A stretch of 64,000 nucleotides of DNA from Streptomyces sp. 846.5 (GCF_004365705.1 NZ_SOBN01000001.1:3768001-3832000); one strand, 5' to 3'; positions 42,805 to 50,549 are shown, numbered from the stretch's first letter. Numbers and translations: made by a program. Notes: generated by a model from the letters alone, not told the origin.

Positions 42805-43226
42805 GCCGAAGTGCTCCTGTCTCGTCCATCTAGACTAACCCGACATTCCGGGCGTCTCTGTCGAGACTGTCAGAGAGGGCGGCGATCTCGTATCGGCGTC
42901 GCCCACGGAGCTTGGCCATGCCGAATGTGCCGTAGCGAAGCGCGCCCTCAACCCAGCGGATGCTGAGGTGGGAGCCTTGGCCACTGTCGCTGGCGAAGCC
43001 GGGTTCGAGGCCGACGGCTCCGCACTGGCTGCATCGGATCTGGTTCACTCGCGGAGTGTAGCCGTCAGGCACCACGTCCAAGGATGGCGGCTGCCCCACC
43101 CCGTACGAGACCGAGACCGAGGACATTGTCGTCCAGGGTGAAACAGGGTCGCCCATGAGCCGCGCTGCTCTCGGGACGCGCTCCTTGCGCTTTGGACAAC
43201 CCTGCGGTCGACGGGGGAAACACGGA

Positions 43227-43682
43227 TCAGTAGCTGGGTGTGGTGCCCTGGGAGCTTCCCCACCACCCGTCGACCACGCCCCACCCGTAGGACGCGACGT
43301 TGGCGTCGTTCAGCATCGGGGTGTAGCACGTATAGTCGCCGAGCGTGGAACTCCAGGTCAGTGCGTTCCCAGAGCCCGGGCAACCCTCCGCACCGCCCGT
43401 GTTGCGGTAGACGAAGGCGACCCCCGTGCTGAGCGGCGTGATGATGCGTGCCCACGCTGTCCTGCAGGACGTGCTGTACCGCAACTGGATCGTCCCGACC
43501 TGCGTTAGGTCTCCGCGATATATGGGCGTCGATTCGGCGGTGATGGCCGAACTGGCGCATCCGGTCGCAATGGGGTCCTGGCCGTCGTACGTAGCGGCCT
43601 GCGCGGGGCCGGAGGCGGCCAGCGGAGCGGCGGTCAGGGCGGCTACTGCAGCCGCGCGGCCGAGCACGCGTGCGAGATTCAT
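43227..43682 (-). CDS. Secreted DUF2690-like protein, copy 2
   Basis: A 151-residue exported protein: signal peptide ending AQA, mature core YDGQDPIATGCASSAITAES, VGTIQLRYSTSCRTAWARII and DYTCYTPMLNDANVASYGWG. GGAGG precedes ATG 43682. It is a clear paralogue of copy 1 (40623-41081), in opposite orientation. Confidence 0.88.
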   Translation of the reverse strand: MNLARVLGRAAAVAALTAAPLAASGPAQAATYDGQDPIATGCASSAITAESTPIYRGDLTQVGTIQLRYSTSCRTAWARIITPLSTGVAFVYRNTGGAEGCPGSGNALTWSSTLGDYTCYTPMLNDANVASYGWGVVDGWWGSSQGTTPSY

Positions 43683-44109
43683 GTAGTACCTCCGGCGGCA
43701 GGTCCATCAGACGTGAGCGCCGAAGGCGTGCGGCGCACTCGGCGAGGCTGCTCGATCACCTGTCTGGGCGTCAACTCCCCAGCCCCTGCCGCAGCGTGTA
43801 TTCGGCCAGTCGCGCGGCTGACGACAAAGCAGTCATCACGCCACGAACCGCCGGTTGCTCCCGGCAACGACTGGCGGCCCCGCCGCGGGGAAGGTCGGCG
43901 GGGCCGATCGTCGCCCGCCGACCCTTGGGGCCGACGGACGGTGCTGATCTGGTGATCGACACCTGGACCCGTGACCTTGATCGTTGTTGCCGGATCGGCA
44001 TCGAACCCGGACCGCGTGATGACAGCGGGCCTTGCCGAGGTGGCCACCGCGAACGGGCCGATCTCCCGCTCCGGTGGCAGGGCGAACACCCTGGAGCGAG
44101 CCTGTTCGT
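43683..44109. other. Gene-free stretch with a terminator hairpin
   Basis: A 427-bp region. It contains the hairpin at 43891-43926 (AAGGTCGGCGGG ... CCCGCCGACCCTT). No convincing ORF was found; the open frames lack RBS and family features. Confidence 0.5.
43891..43926. terminator. Terminator-like hairpin
   Basis: AAGGTCGGCGGG pairs with CCCGCCGACC(C)TT around an 11-nt loop in a gene-free stretch. Confidence 0.5.
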
Positions 44110-44352
44110 ATGGACGACACGCCGACCGATGCGCAGCGCAGCCCGCCTGCGCATGTCGTCGTGCATCCCGTCTTCGACGGCTTCCCGCCGTTCCGGCGCG
44201 TCGATATCCGCGATACGCAGGTCGGCAAGGCGTACTCACTGAACGACGTCGCCGAGTTCTGCCGCCGCGCCGGCCTGGAAGACATCGACCTCGAAGCCGA
44301 CGGCAACGTCCGGTGGATCGGTGGCGGACCCCACCAGTGGGAACCCGAGTAG
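44110..44352 (+). CDS. Small hypothetical protein, AHVVVHP family (copy 1)
   Basis: An 80-residue protein whose core reads AHVVVHPVFDGFPPFRRVDI, VGKAYSLNDVAEFCRRAGLE and IGGGPHQWEPE. Its paralogue at 52951-53190 lies inside the tRNA-Lys island. I do not recognise a function; the compact alpha/beta pattern with a conserved HP...FRRV and a terminal GGGP.(V/Q)W resembles short plasmid/AICE proteins. The RBS is weak. Confidence 0.65.
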   Translation: MDDTPTDAQRSPPAHVVVHPVFDGFPPFRRVDIRDTQVGKAYSLNDVAEFCRRAGLEDIDLEADGNVRWIGGGPHQWEPE

Positions 44353-44520
44353 CCAGTCCGGACAGCGTGAAGGCTCCGCCCGCACGGGAGTGGACAGAGC
44401 CTCCGGTTCCAGCGTACGACCGGCCTCACCGGATCCCGTCGTGGTGGAGCTTCCGGGCCCGGACGGAGAACCCGAACGATTAACACACAGCCGCCCACAG
44501 GGCCCAGGCAACGGTTGTTG

Positions 44521-44712
44521 TCAATCTCCTCGGATCGTCCTGATCGCACTGGCGAGGTTGTTCAAGGCTGCGGCGAAGTCGGCCTGGGAGGAGCTGCCGG
44601 GCGTACCGGGCACCTCCTCGGCGATCCGCTTCGCGGTGGCTGCAACGGCCGCTAGGACGGCCAACTGCGCTTCGTGGATGGCGGTGTCCTTCTGCCCCGT
44701 GTCACTGGTCAT
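44521..44712 (-). CDS. Small helical hypothetical protein
   Basis: A 63-residue, Ala-rich, helical protein (EAQLAVLAAVAATAKRIAEE, then DFAAALNNLASAIRTIRG). It begins ATG 44712. No family recognised. Confidence 0.45.
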   Translation of the reverse strand: MTSDTGQKDTAIHEAQLAVLAAVAATAKRIAEEVPGTPGSSSQADFAAALNNLASAIRTIRGD

Positions 44713-45034
44713 GATCCCAGTCTCAGCCTGCTCCCGGGAAGCCGCACGGCGGCGACCGGTACCGCCGTACCAGCCTTCGTCGACCCCCTTGAAGCGCTGC
44801 CTTCCTGCCTACCCCTATGGCCATCTGCGCAGGTCGGCCCGGTGCTCGCGCAGGACCTCGGAGGTGGCCCCGCCCAAGGCGATCGTCGCGGCCAAGCCGT
44901 CCGTCTTCACCTCGGTCTCGACGGGCGTCCGGCCGTCCTGGACGATCTCGGTGGAGATAGTCAGCAGCAGCTCGTCCCGAGGTGCGGGACCAGGTGGACT
45001 CGGATGCCGATGGCCACCTCCAAACAGCGGTCAG

Positions 45035-45172
45035 TCAGAGGCTGGACTGCCGCGCCGCCTTCTTCGCCTGCAGGGCGGCCACCCTCTCCGGGCTCCCGTA
45101 GAACCACCACCCATATCCCGCCGAGAGCACCGTCAGCGCCAAGAATCCCAAGCCCCACTGCCGGCCTACTAC
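45035..45172 (-). pseudogene. C-terminal relic of a small membrane protein gene
   Basis: The readable part has a membrane helix (LGFLALTVLSAGYGWWFYG) and the tail SPERVAALQAKKAARQSSL, similar to the end of the intact gene at 52483-52734 (TYGNPAKVAQMQAVKDERR). The expected N-terminal helix is missing, and the segment begins inside a sequence that matches the 3' end plus terminator of the gene at 50015-50263. Confidence 0.5.
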
Positions 45173-45606
45173 TGAACTCCCGCCCGGCTGACCCGCACTC
45201 CAGCCGGGCGGGGCACCACGGCCGTCCGGGTACTCCCGCTCCCCAGGCGGCCTCGGACATTCACCCCACGGCGAAGCCCCGCAGCGTCTTGCGGGAGCGT
45301 AGGGCACCGCCTGCATTTGCTGACTCCCGGGGTCCCTGCAACCGACCTGCTGGGTGAGAGCCGGTGGCAACCGTGGCCGTTACTGCCACGGTCGAGCTGG
45401 GCGCGCTGACCTGCTCCGCTGAGGGAGTGGATCGGCGCCGACCCACGTCAGCGGCAGTAGCCGCCGCGTATGCGGTGGGTGGGGCGGTCTCCGGCACGTC
45501 CGAACGGCGTATCCGGGCATGCGGCCGGTCGTACGCGGGGGTCTGCTGACCGTGGGGCCGTCGGACGACGACCCGATCCACACGCACGAGAAATGAGGAA
45601 TCCGCT
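45173..45606. other. Gene-free stretch with a relic terminator
   Basis: A 434-bp region. Just left of it, 45150-45176 reads CTGCCGGCCTACTACTGA and ends in ACTCCCGCCCGGCTG, matching the 3' end (LPAYY stop) and terminator of the gene at 50015-50263. Nothing else is assignable. Confidence 0.5.
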
Positions 45607-45906
45607 ATGGCTGTTGTCATGTCACTACGCTGGGCCGGAGTCACACCCGAGCAGTACGACGAGGTCAGCGCCCGGATCCGCCTGGAGGAGGACCCCCCGC
45701 AGGGCATGGTCCTGCACGTCGCGCGGTTCGAGGGCGGCGCGCTGCTCGTGACCGACGTGTGGAACTCGCAGGGCGACTTCGAGCGATTCTTCGCCGACCG
45801 GCTCGCTGCGGCGGTCAAGGAGGCCGGGATGGAGGGGAAGCCCGAGACCGGATTCGTGCCGCTTCACCGCCGCGTACTCGCACCAGGGGTCAGCGGCGCC
45901 GCATGA
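45607..45906 (+). CDS. Small conserved protein, ABM/Dabb-like fold (tentative)
   Basis: A 99-residue protein starting MAVVMSLRWAGVTPEQYDEV. A beta strand GMVLHVARFEGGALLVTDVW is followed by the helix FERFFADRLAAAVKEAG and the end PETGFVPLHRRV. The pattern matches dimeric alpha/beta-barrel proteins of the antibiotic-biosynthesis-monooxygenase type, often of unknown function. GAGGAA precedes ATG 45607. Confidence 0.8.
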   Translation: MAVVMSLRWAGVTPEQYDEVSARIRLEEDPPQGMVLHVARFEGGALLVTDVWNSQGDFERFFADRLAAAVKEAGMEGKPETGFVPLHRRVLAPGVSGAA

Positions 45907-46116
45907 CCGCTGCAGTGGAGCAGGCCCGTCGCGGGCGGCCCCAGATGCGGGCCGGGCGTTCTACCCGTCCTGCGGCGGAGGCTGCCTGACGGCGTGGCCG
46001 GGGCCCTGCCGCGGTGCTGGGCCCCGGCTCCGGCGGCGTGCGCGCGTTCAGCGACACCTGACTTCACTCGCAGGACGCGAAAAAGCCCCCACCGCAGGCG
46101 ATTTGCCTGGTGGGGT

Positions 46117-46163
46117 CTTGATCACAGGGTGGGCCGCGTGGGGCTCGAACCCACAACCTACGG
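46117..46163 (+). repeat. Left attachment-site copy (tRNA-Lys 3' fragment)
   Basis: A 47-bp segment matching 55830-55876 with one difference (C for T). It comprises the 3' terminus of tRNA-Lys (read on the minus strand) and 13 bp beyond it. The matching terminator hairpin lies next to it, so homology extends further left with substitutions. The tRNA 5' part is absent, as expected for the far end of an integrated element. Confidence 0.88.
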
Positions 46164-46517
46164 GTGCACTCGCCTGAAGTCTCGCGTGGGTCAGCTCGGG
46201 TACGGGCCAGCGTTCACTACGGCCATCTCCCAGTCCTGCACGTGGACAGCAAAGTTTGGCGGGGCCGATTCTCCGCGAGGTCAGGTGCGGCTGAGTGGGG
46301 CGCCGGGTGATCCGGTGCGCGCAGGCCCGCGAGGACGGCCGAGAGCATGCGGTGCGCGCCCTGGCAGTCCTGACCGGCGGCAGCGACAGCGGTCACCAGT
46401 GCCTGGACTTCGCTTCAGCGCAGCGACGGGTCGATGCGGCCCTCCTCCTGCCGTGCTCGGGTGAAGAGTGGCATGGCGCCCGCGCTGATGGTGTCGGCCG
46501 CTGGCTGTGCCGGACCG

Positions 46518-46574
46518 TTCGACATCGCGCAGGGCCAGAAGGGCCCGCAGGCCGAGAACATCACCCCGGCCTGA
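46518..46574 (+). pseudogene. 3' relic of a cold-shock protein gene
   Basis: Eighteen codons, FDIAQGQKGPQAENITPA, then stop: almost exactly the C-terminus of Streptomyces CspA-type proteins. The OB-fold N-terminal part is missing. A hairpin (46589-46616; GCGCCC...GGGCGC) follows, as after an intact csp gene. A second, more diverged relic is at 41130-41180. Confidence 0.75.
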
Positions 46575-46582
46575 CCCCGGCT

Positions 46583-46846
46583 TCAGCGGCGCCCTGCACC
46601 GTCCTGGTGCGGGGCGCTGTCGTGTTCCGGCTCCTGGGTGGCAGTGTGCGCCGCCGTGACCTCCGCAGGGCTGATGTTGAGGACCTCGGCTATCTGCTCG
46701 GCGTCCGCGCCGGTCAGGCCGTTCATCTCAGCGAGGGTGGCGATGACGGTAATCGCCTCGCCGCCGAGCAGACCATCGGTGTCGTGGCCGGCGTCCCGGG
46801 CGCGGGCAGTGAGCCAGGTCGCGAAGGCGTCGGTTTGGTGGTGCAT
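46583..46846 (-). CDS. Small hypothetical protein (tentative)
   Basis: An 87-residue frame from ATG 46846: MHHQTDAFATWLTARARDAG, then AITVIATLAEMNGLTGADA and AEVLNISPAEVTAAHTATQE. The middle could be a short HTH. The C-terminus runs over the hairpin of the cold-shock relic, so the gene may be truncated or chimeric. Confidence 0.45.
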   Translation of the reverse strand: MHHQTDAFATWLTARARDAGHDTDGLLGGEAITVIATLAEMNGLTGADAEQIAEVLNISPAEVTAAHTATQEPEHDSAPHQDGAGRR

Positions 46847-46901
46847 GGGGCGATTGTCGTCCGGGCGGACCGTGGGGCCAAGGAGTTGTGGCGGGAAGCA
46901 C

Positions 46902-47066
46902 ATGTCGCTGCGCCGCGGCTTCGCGACCGCCGCCCGCCTGGCCGGGCACGACGTGGTGGCCATCAGCCGACACGGCGGCTGGAAGGACGGCAGCAAGGCC
47001 CTGCTCGGCTACTTCGAGGACGTCGACACGTGGGAAGACAACCCGCTCAGCGGCACCGGGCTGTGA
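46902..47066 (+). pseudogene. C-terminal relic of a tyrosine recombinase (integrase)
   Basis: The frame reads SLRRGFATAARLAGHDVVAI, then SRHGGWKDGSKALLGYFEDV and a stop at 47066. It carries the catalytic Arg box (LRRGFA), HGGW (His/Trp box) and the nucleophile Tyr in LLGYFE. The N-terminal and core-binding parts are absent. It lies 740 bp inside the left attachment repeat, where an integrase gene is expected. Confidence 0.8.
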
Positions 47067-47095
47067 GTTGTCACCCTTGCCGGTACGGTCCTGCC

Positions 47096-47428
47096 ATGAA
47101 GCTTGATCCTGCCGGGGCCCAGCGGTACCTGCGCGACGCCTTGCAGCGGCAGGCGGCGTCTCGCGGATGGTCGAGGCCGTCATTGTGGAGCACCGAGGCA
47201 CACGTTCTGCTCGCGGTCGGAATCCTGATCATCGGAAGCCTGTGCCTAGCAGACATCACCCGCGACACCCCGGTCCCCACGTGCATGTGGTACCAGTTCG
47301 ACGACCCGACGGTGCGTCCGGATGTCTGTCAGGCGCGCGTCGTCAACTGGTGCGACCTCAATCACCCCGAGGACCAGACCACGCAGTGCATAGACAAGGT
47401 TTACGGACAAGCCCCCAGCAACTACTGA
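47096..47428 (+). CDS. Small single-pass membrane protein with Cys-rich outer domain
   Basis: A 110-residue protein. A basic helix (GAQRYLRDALQRQAASRGW) precedes one membrane segment (HVLLAVGILIIGSLCLA); the outer part has five cysteines (PTCMWYQFDD, DVCQARVVNWC, TTQCIDKVY). The function is unknown. It starts 27 bp after the integrase relic. Confidence 0.6.
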   Translation: MKLDPAGAQRYLRDALQRQAASRGWSRPSLWSTEAHVLLAVGILIIGSLCLADITRDTPVPTCMWYQFDDPTVRPDVCQARVVNWCDLNHPEDQTTQCIDKVYGQAPSNY

Positions 47429-47520
47429 GGACGAGTGCGGGAGTCCCGCTCGACCCATGCCAGGGCCCCCGCCGCGCAGCCTATGGACAATGGGCCCAGT
47501 CGAACGCCATGGGGGCCGAA

Positions 47521-47769
47521 GTGAACAGACGTGATCTGCAGGCACAGCTGGACGCGGAGGAGGTACGGCCGGACGCGTACAGCCTGGACGGCGGTCTCCC
47601 CGATGAGGCTCTTTGCCTGGGCCGGGAGGGCGCCAAGTGGGTGACCTACTACTCGGAGCGCGGCCTGCGCTCTGGGCTCCGACGCTTCCCTGACGAGGCA
47701 TCCGCATGTGCGGATCTCCTGGCTCAACTCCAGGGAGACCGGGCCAGGCCGCCCCGCCCGCAGAGCTGA
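47521..47769 (+). CDS. Small conserved actinomycete protein
   Basis: An 82-residue protein starting GTG 47521 (VNRRDLQAQLDAEEVRPDAY), with the motif SLDGGLPDEALCLGREGAKW and VTYYSERGLRSG. I recall similar short proteins in Streptomyces genomes, often near XRE/DUF397-type loci. ATG 47509 is an alternative start. The function is unknown. Confidence 0.7.
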   Translation: MNRRDLQAQLDAEEVRPDAYSLDGGLPDEALCLGREGAKWVTYYSERGLRSGLRRFPDEASACADLLAQLQGDRARPPRPQS

Positions 47770-47895
47770 GCACCCTCAGCGCAAGAGCCGGGCCGGTTGT
47801 CGACCAGTTTCCCCGAGTGACTGCATATTGACGGCCAGTCACCGACCCTGGAGGGTGTGCACGACCGCGACCGTCGCTCAACCTCGGAGGGCACC

Positions 47896-48150
47896 ATGGG
47901 TCTAACGTTCATCGGCATCGACCCCGAGACCAACGGCCAGGGTTCACCAACCGTCTGGGTCGACGAAGACAAGCGCGAACTCGTCCTCCAGGGCTGGACC
48001 GCCAGCCCTGAGCTCCGCCGCCAGGTCACCGCGACCCCGGCACCCAACCACGAGGCTGGGATCCCGGAGGGCGAGGACGTGATCCGGATCCCGGTGCGCA
48101 TGGTGCCGGCGTTGCGAAAGGCGTGTGATGCAGCAGAGCGACTGGACTGA
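47896..48150 (+). CDS. Small AICE/plasmid-type protein
   Basis: An 84-residue acidic protein: MGLTFIGIDPETNGQGSPTV, WVDEDKRELVLQGWTASPEL and VIRIPVRMVPALRKACDAAE. GGAGGG precedes ATG 47896 at ideal spacing. It overlaps the next gene by 23 bp, showing coupling with the DUF6879-like protein and the XRE regulator that follow. Confidence 0.78.
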   Translation: MGLTFIGIDPETNGQGSPTVWVDEDKRELVLQGWTASPELRRQVTATPAPNHEAGIPEGEDVIRIPVRMVPALRKACDAAERLD

Positions 48151-48655
48151 GCCGTTCCGAGCGGCCCGCGTGTCCGCCGTCCACCTGGAGATGCGCGACA
48201 CCTACGCGGTCGGCGACGAGACCGGCCCGTTCCACCGGTGGCGCGCGACCGGCGAGGCGGACACCGACCCCGAGTCGGACATGTGGCGGCCGTGGACCAG
48301 CCTGGTCCGCGACATGGTCGCCAACGGCGTCGTGATGCGCCGGGCCCGCATCGTGTCCGAGCCCGTCACCGAGTACATCAGGTACGAGCACGCCGGCACG
48401 AACGTGAACCTCACCGTCGGGGAACTGGTCCGCTGGCTCCCGCGTCACCTCGCCGCCGATCTCGCGCTGCCCCGGGCCGACTTCTGGCTCTTCGACAGCA
48501 CGACCGTGGTGTTCAACCACTTCACCGGCAACGGCGACTGGGCCGACCCCGGCACCGAGACCCGGACCGAGCCGCGCGTCGCCAAGCTCTGCACCGACGC
48601 ATTCGAGGCGGTGTGGGAGCGCGCCATCCCGCACGAGGAATACAAGATCCGCTGA
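48128..48655 (+). CDS. DUF6879-like protein
   Basis: A 175-residue protein with SAVHLEMRDTYAV near the N-terminus, RARIVSEPVTEYIRYEHAGT in the middle and DFWLFDSTTVVFNHF near the end, the layout of DUF6879. In Streptomyces these genes regularly sit next to an XRE-DUF5753 regulator, as here; a toxin-like or signalling partnership has been suggested only by context. ATG 48128 or GTG 48125 starts it, overlapping the upstream gene. Confidence 0.8.
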   Translation: MQQSDWTEPFRAARVSAVHLEMRDTYAVGDETGPFHRWRATGEADTDPESDMWRPWTSLVRDMVANGVVMRRARIVSEPVTEYIRYEHAGTNVNLTVGELVRWLPRHLAADLALPRADFWLFDSTTVVFNHFTGNGDWADPGTETRTEPRVAKLCTDAFEAVWERAIPHEEYKIR

Positions 48656-48679
48656 CCGCTACAGCACCTCCCTGGAGCT

Positions 48680-49530
48680 ATGCCTCAGTCCCCGTCCTCC
48701 AGCGCCCAGGCGGCCCGTGAGCGCGTCGCCACCCAGTTGCGGGACCTGCGTCTCGACGCCGGGATCACCGCTCACGAGCTGTCGCTGCGGTGCCGTTGGA
48801 GCGAGTCCAAGTCCTCGCGGCTGGAGCACGCGAAGATCGCACCGTCGGACGGGGACCTGCGCAGCTGGAGCGCCGCCTGCGGTCGCCCCGACCGTGCCGC
48901 CGACCTGATCGCGGCCAGCAGGCAGGCGGACCACCTGTACAGGAGTGGCGCCGGATCAACCGCAGCGGGCTGCTCCTCAAACAGCAGGACGCGCTGACGC
49001 TGATCGAGCGGGCCCGGGTGCTGCGCGTGTACGTGTCCAACGTGGTCCCGGGCTTCCTGCAGACCGAGGAGTACGCCACCGCGCTGCTGACCGCGATCAC
49101 CGACTTCCAGGGCACCCCGAACGATGTGGCGGAGGCCGTGCGGTCGCGCCGGAAGCGGGACCAGGCCCTGAGGGAGGGCGATCACCGCTTCGTGGTGCTG
49201 CTGGAGGAGTCCGTGCTGCGGTACCGGATCGGCGGCCGTGAGGTGATGCGCGGTCAGCTCGCCTATCTGCTGGAGGTGATCGGCCTGCCGTCGGTCGCCC
49301 TCGGGGTGATTCCGTTCACGGCGGACCGGATGCGCATGTGGCCGCTGGAGGCCCTGTACATGTTCGACGACGAGCGCGTGGTGGTGGAGACGCTGGCAGC
49401 GGAGATCAACGTGACGGTGCCCAGCGAGATCCAGCTGTACCAGCGCGCGTTCCTGGCGCAGAACCGGATGGCGGTCTACGGGCCGGCCGCTCGGGAGCTG
49501 ATCGAGGCGGCGATCACCGCCCTCGGGTGA
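48680..49530 (+). pseudogene. XRE-DUF5753 transcriptional regulator, frameshifted
   Basis: The first frame gives the HTH (LRDLRLDAGITAHELSLRCR, then SESKSSRLEHAKIAPSDGDL) up to RQADHLY. A one-base deletion near 48940 shifts the rest: the family sequence EWRRINRSGLLLKQQD, FLQTEEYATALLTAITDFQG and YMFDDERVVVETLAAEINVT continues in a second frame to the stop at 49530. The two parts together have normal length (~283 aa). Either the gene is inactive or the base is a sequencing error. Confidence 0.85.
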
Positions 49531-49593
49531 TTCGCGAGCAAGAACAGGCAAGATTGTGGAGCGCGCGTTCCGGCCATCCCTACCGTCGGTGAC

Positions 49594-49806
49594 ATGGCGG
49601 ATACAGCGTTCCTCCCCGCGCTTGCGCTCCCGGTCGATGACCTGGTGTTAGCGCGTCTGCACGGCCTCGCCTGCATCACCTGCGGCGCGGCCGGGGTGCC
49701 ACTGAACCCTGCCGGCCATGCGTACACCCGCGACGGCGACGGCGGCCTCCTCGGCTGGCCGGTGGCCGCCTGCCCCGAACACCGGGCGGACCCATGCAGC
49801 CACTGA
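49594..49806 (+). CDS. Small zinc-ribbon-like protein
   Basis: A 70-residue protein with LHGLACITCGAAGVPLNPAG (CxxC) and WPVAACPEHRADPCSH (C..H...C), a likely zinc site. The pattern is that of short zinc-binding proteins in actinomycete mobile elements. It overlaps the next, broken, gene by 13 bp. Confidence 0.7.
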   Translation: MADTAFLPALALPVDDLVLARLHGLACITCGAAGVPLNPAGHAYTRDGDGGLLGWPVAACPEHRADPCSH

Positions 49807-50018
49807 CCACACCGACACCCAGGCCGATCCCGCACCCGTAGGACCTGCACGTCGAGCAGTGCCGCGGCCTGCGCTGCGTGTGGTGCAAAACGACCCTCGG
49901 GGACGACCGGATACCGGCCGGCACCACCGAGAGCGTCCACCAGTACGGCACGTACCGGCGTGTGGTGACGTTCCGTCTCTTCTCCTGCCCGCCCTGCGCC
50001 GAGGAGCCGACATCATGA
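49794..50018 (+). pseudogene. Small CxxC protein gene with in-frame stop
   Basis: From ATG 49794 the frame reads MQPLTTPTPRPIPHP, then TAG at 49839-49841, then continues in frame with DLHVEQCRGLRCVWCKTTLG and ends FRLFSCPPCAEEPTS at the TGA 50016-50018. The part after the TAG is protein-like (two CxxC pairs), so a nonsense mutation is likely. It overlaps the next gene's ATG by 4 bp. Confidence 0.65.
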
Positions 50019-50263
50019 ACGATCCGCACCCCGACGACTCGGCGTTCCTCAACAGCATCGCGTTCACCTCGACGTACGTACGGCGGTACTGCGACCGCTG
50101 CAAGAGGGAACGCCACACCGTGATCGTGGGCGGCATCGAGGCCGGCACCGGCCCGGGTTGGGACATCCGCTTCTGCCGCCCGTGTCTGGCGGTGGTCCTC
50201 GCCGACGCACGCAGGCTGGCCGGACCCGGCGACCACATCCCGGCGCTGCCCGCCTACTACTGA
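50015..50263 (+). CDS. Small zinc-ribbon-like protein
   Basis: An 82-residue protein: FTSTYVRRYCDRCKRERHTV, GWDIRFCRPCLAVVLADARR and the C-terminus GDHIPALPAYY. CDRC and CRPC form a possible zinc site. The 3' end and its terminator have a decayed copy at 45150-45230. It is translationally coupled to the broken gene upstream. Confidence 0.72.
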   Translation: MNDPHPDDSAFLNSIAFTSTYVRRYCDRCKRERHTVIVGGIEAGTGPGWDIRFCRPCLAVVLADARRLAGPGDHIPALPAYY

Positions 50264-50265
50264 AC

Positions 50266-50309
50266 TCCCGCCCGGCTGGCCCATGCCTTTGTGCCGCAGC
50301 CGGGCGGGA
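50266..50309 (+). terminator. Terminator hairpin
   Basis: TCCCGCCCGGCTG and its exact complement (13-bp arms) start 3 bp after the stop at 50263. Confidence 0.75.
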
Positions 50310-50549
50310 CCGCCGCCCGGGCGTCCATGCCCCCAAGGCCGTGCCCGGGCGGCACCAGACGGCCGCCCGCAGCCCTGTGGAGGAGACGGCGGGCGGCGCA
50401 GACTGCCGTCTGGGCCCGGGAGGTGACGCCTGGGGAGGCTCCGGGCTCGGGCGGCACCAAGGGGCGTCACAGCATGACGACCCCGGGCGGCATCAGCAGG
50501 GGCGCCCTGTGGCCGTATCCGCCGGCGCCCCACCACCGAGGAGCAGCGC

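Larger units (their letters stand above)
41352..42878 (-). mobile_element. IS3-family insertion sequence
   Basis: A 1527-bp element encoding orfA and orfB on the minus strand. It is flanked by direct repeats GCGGCG (41346-41351 and 42879-42884; 3-6 bp may be the true duplication). Ends share an imperfect inverted repeat: TGTCAAGTC...GAGACG inward from the left and TGACAGTC...GAGACG from the right. The boundaries are supported by restoration of the interrupted host gene. Confidence 0.85.
41297..43048 (-). pseudogene. Small CxxC...CxxC protein gene split by the IS3 element
   Basis: The 5' part (43048 to 42879) encodes VNQIRCSQCGAVGLEPGF and continues to RRRYEIAA. The 3' part (41351 to 41297) encodes FRCPQCSHLEFFAAQ and a stop. 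Removing the element with one copy of the flanking GCGGCG repeat leaves 219 bp, an uninterrupted 72-residue protein with two CxxC pairs in the layout of PF20097/DUF6487-type proteins. The start at GTG 43048 is by analogy with the family; ATG 43126 is possible. In the present state the 5' frame runs into the element and stops at 42830. Confidence 0.85.
45907..46582. other. Left junction region of the tRNA-Lys island
   Basis: A 676-bp stretch without an intact gene. It holds a copy of the tRNA-Lys terminator hairpin (about 46081-46116), the 47-bp direct repeat at 46117-46163 and the cold-shock relic at 46518-46574. Confidence 0.7.

Noticed and set aside
44321..45175. 284-residue plus-strand frame
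   Set aside because: Antisense or intergenic mix with no RBS; only its last codons (LPAYY) match a real gene, as a relic.
43683..46100. Third attachment-site copy marking a second nested element
   Set aside because: I looked for a further tRNA-Lys 3' fragment and did not find one.
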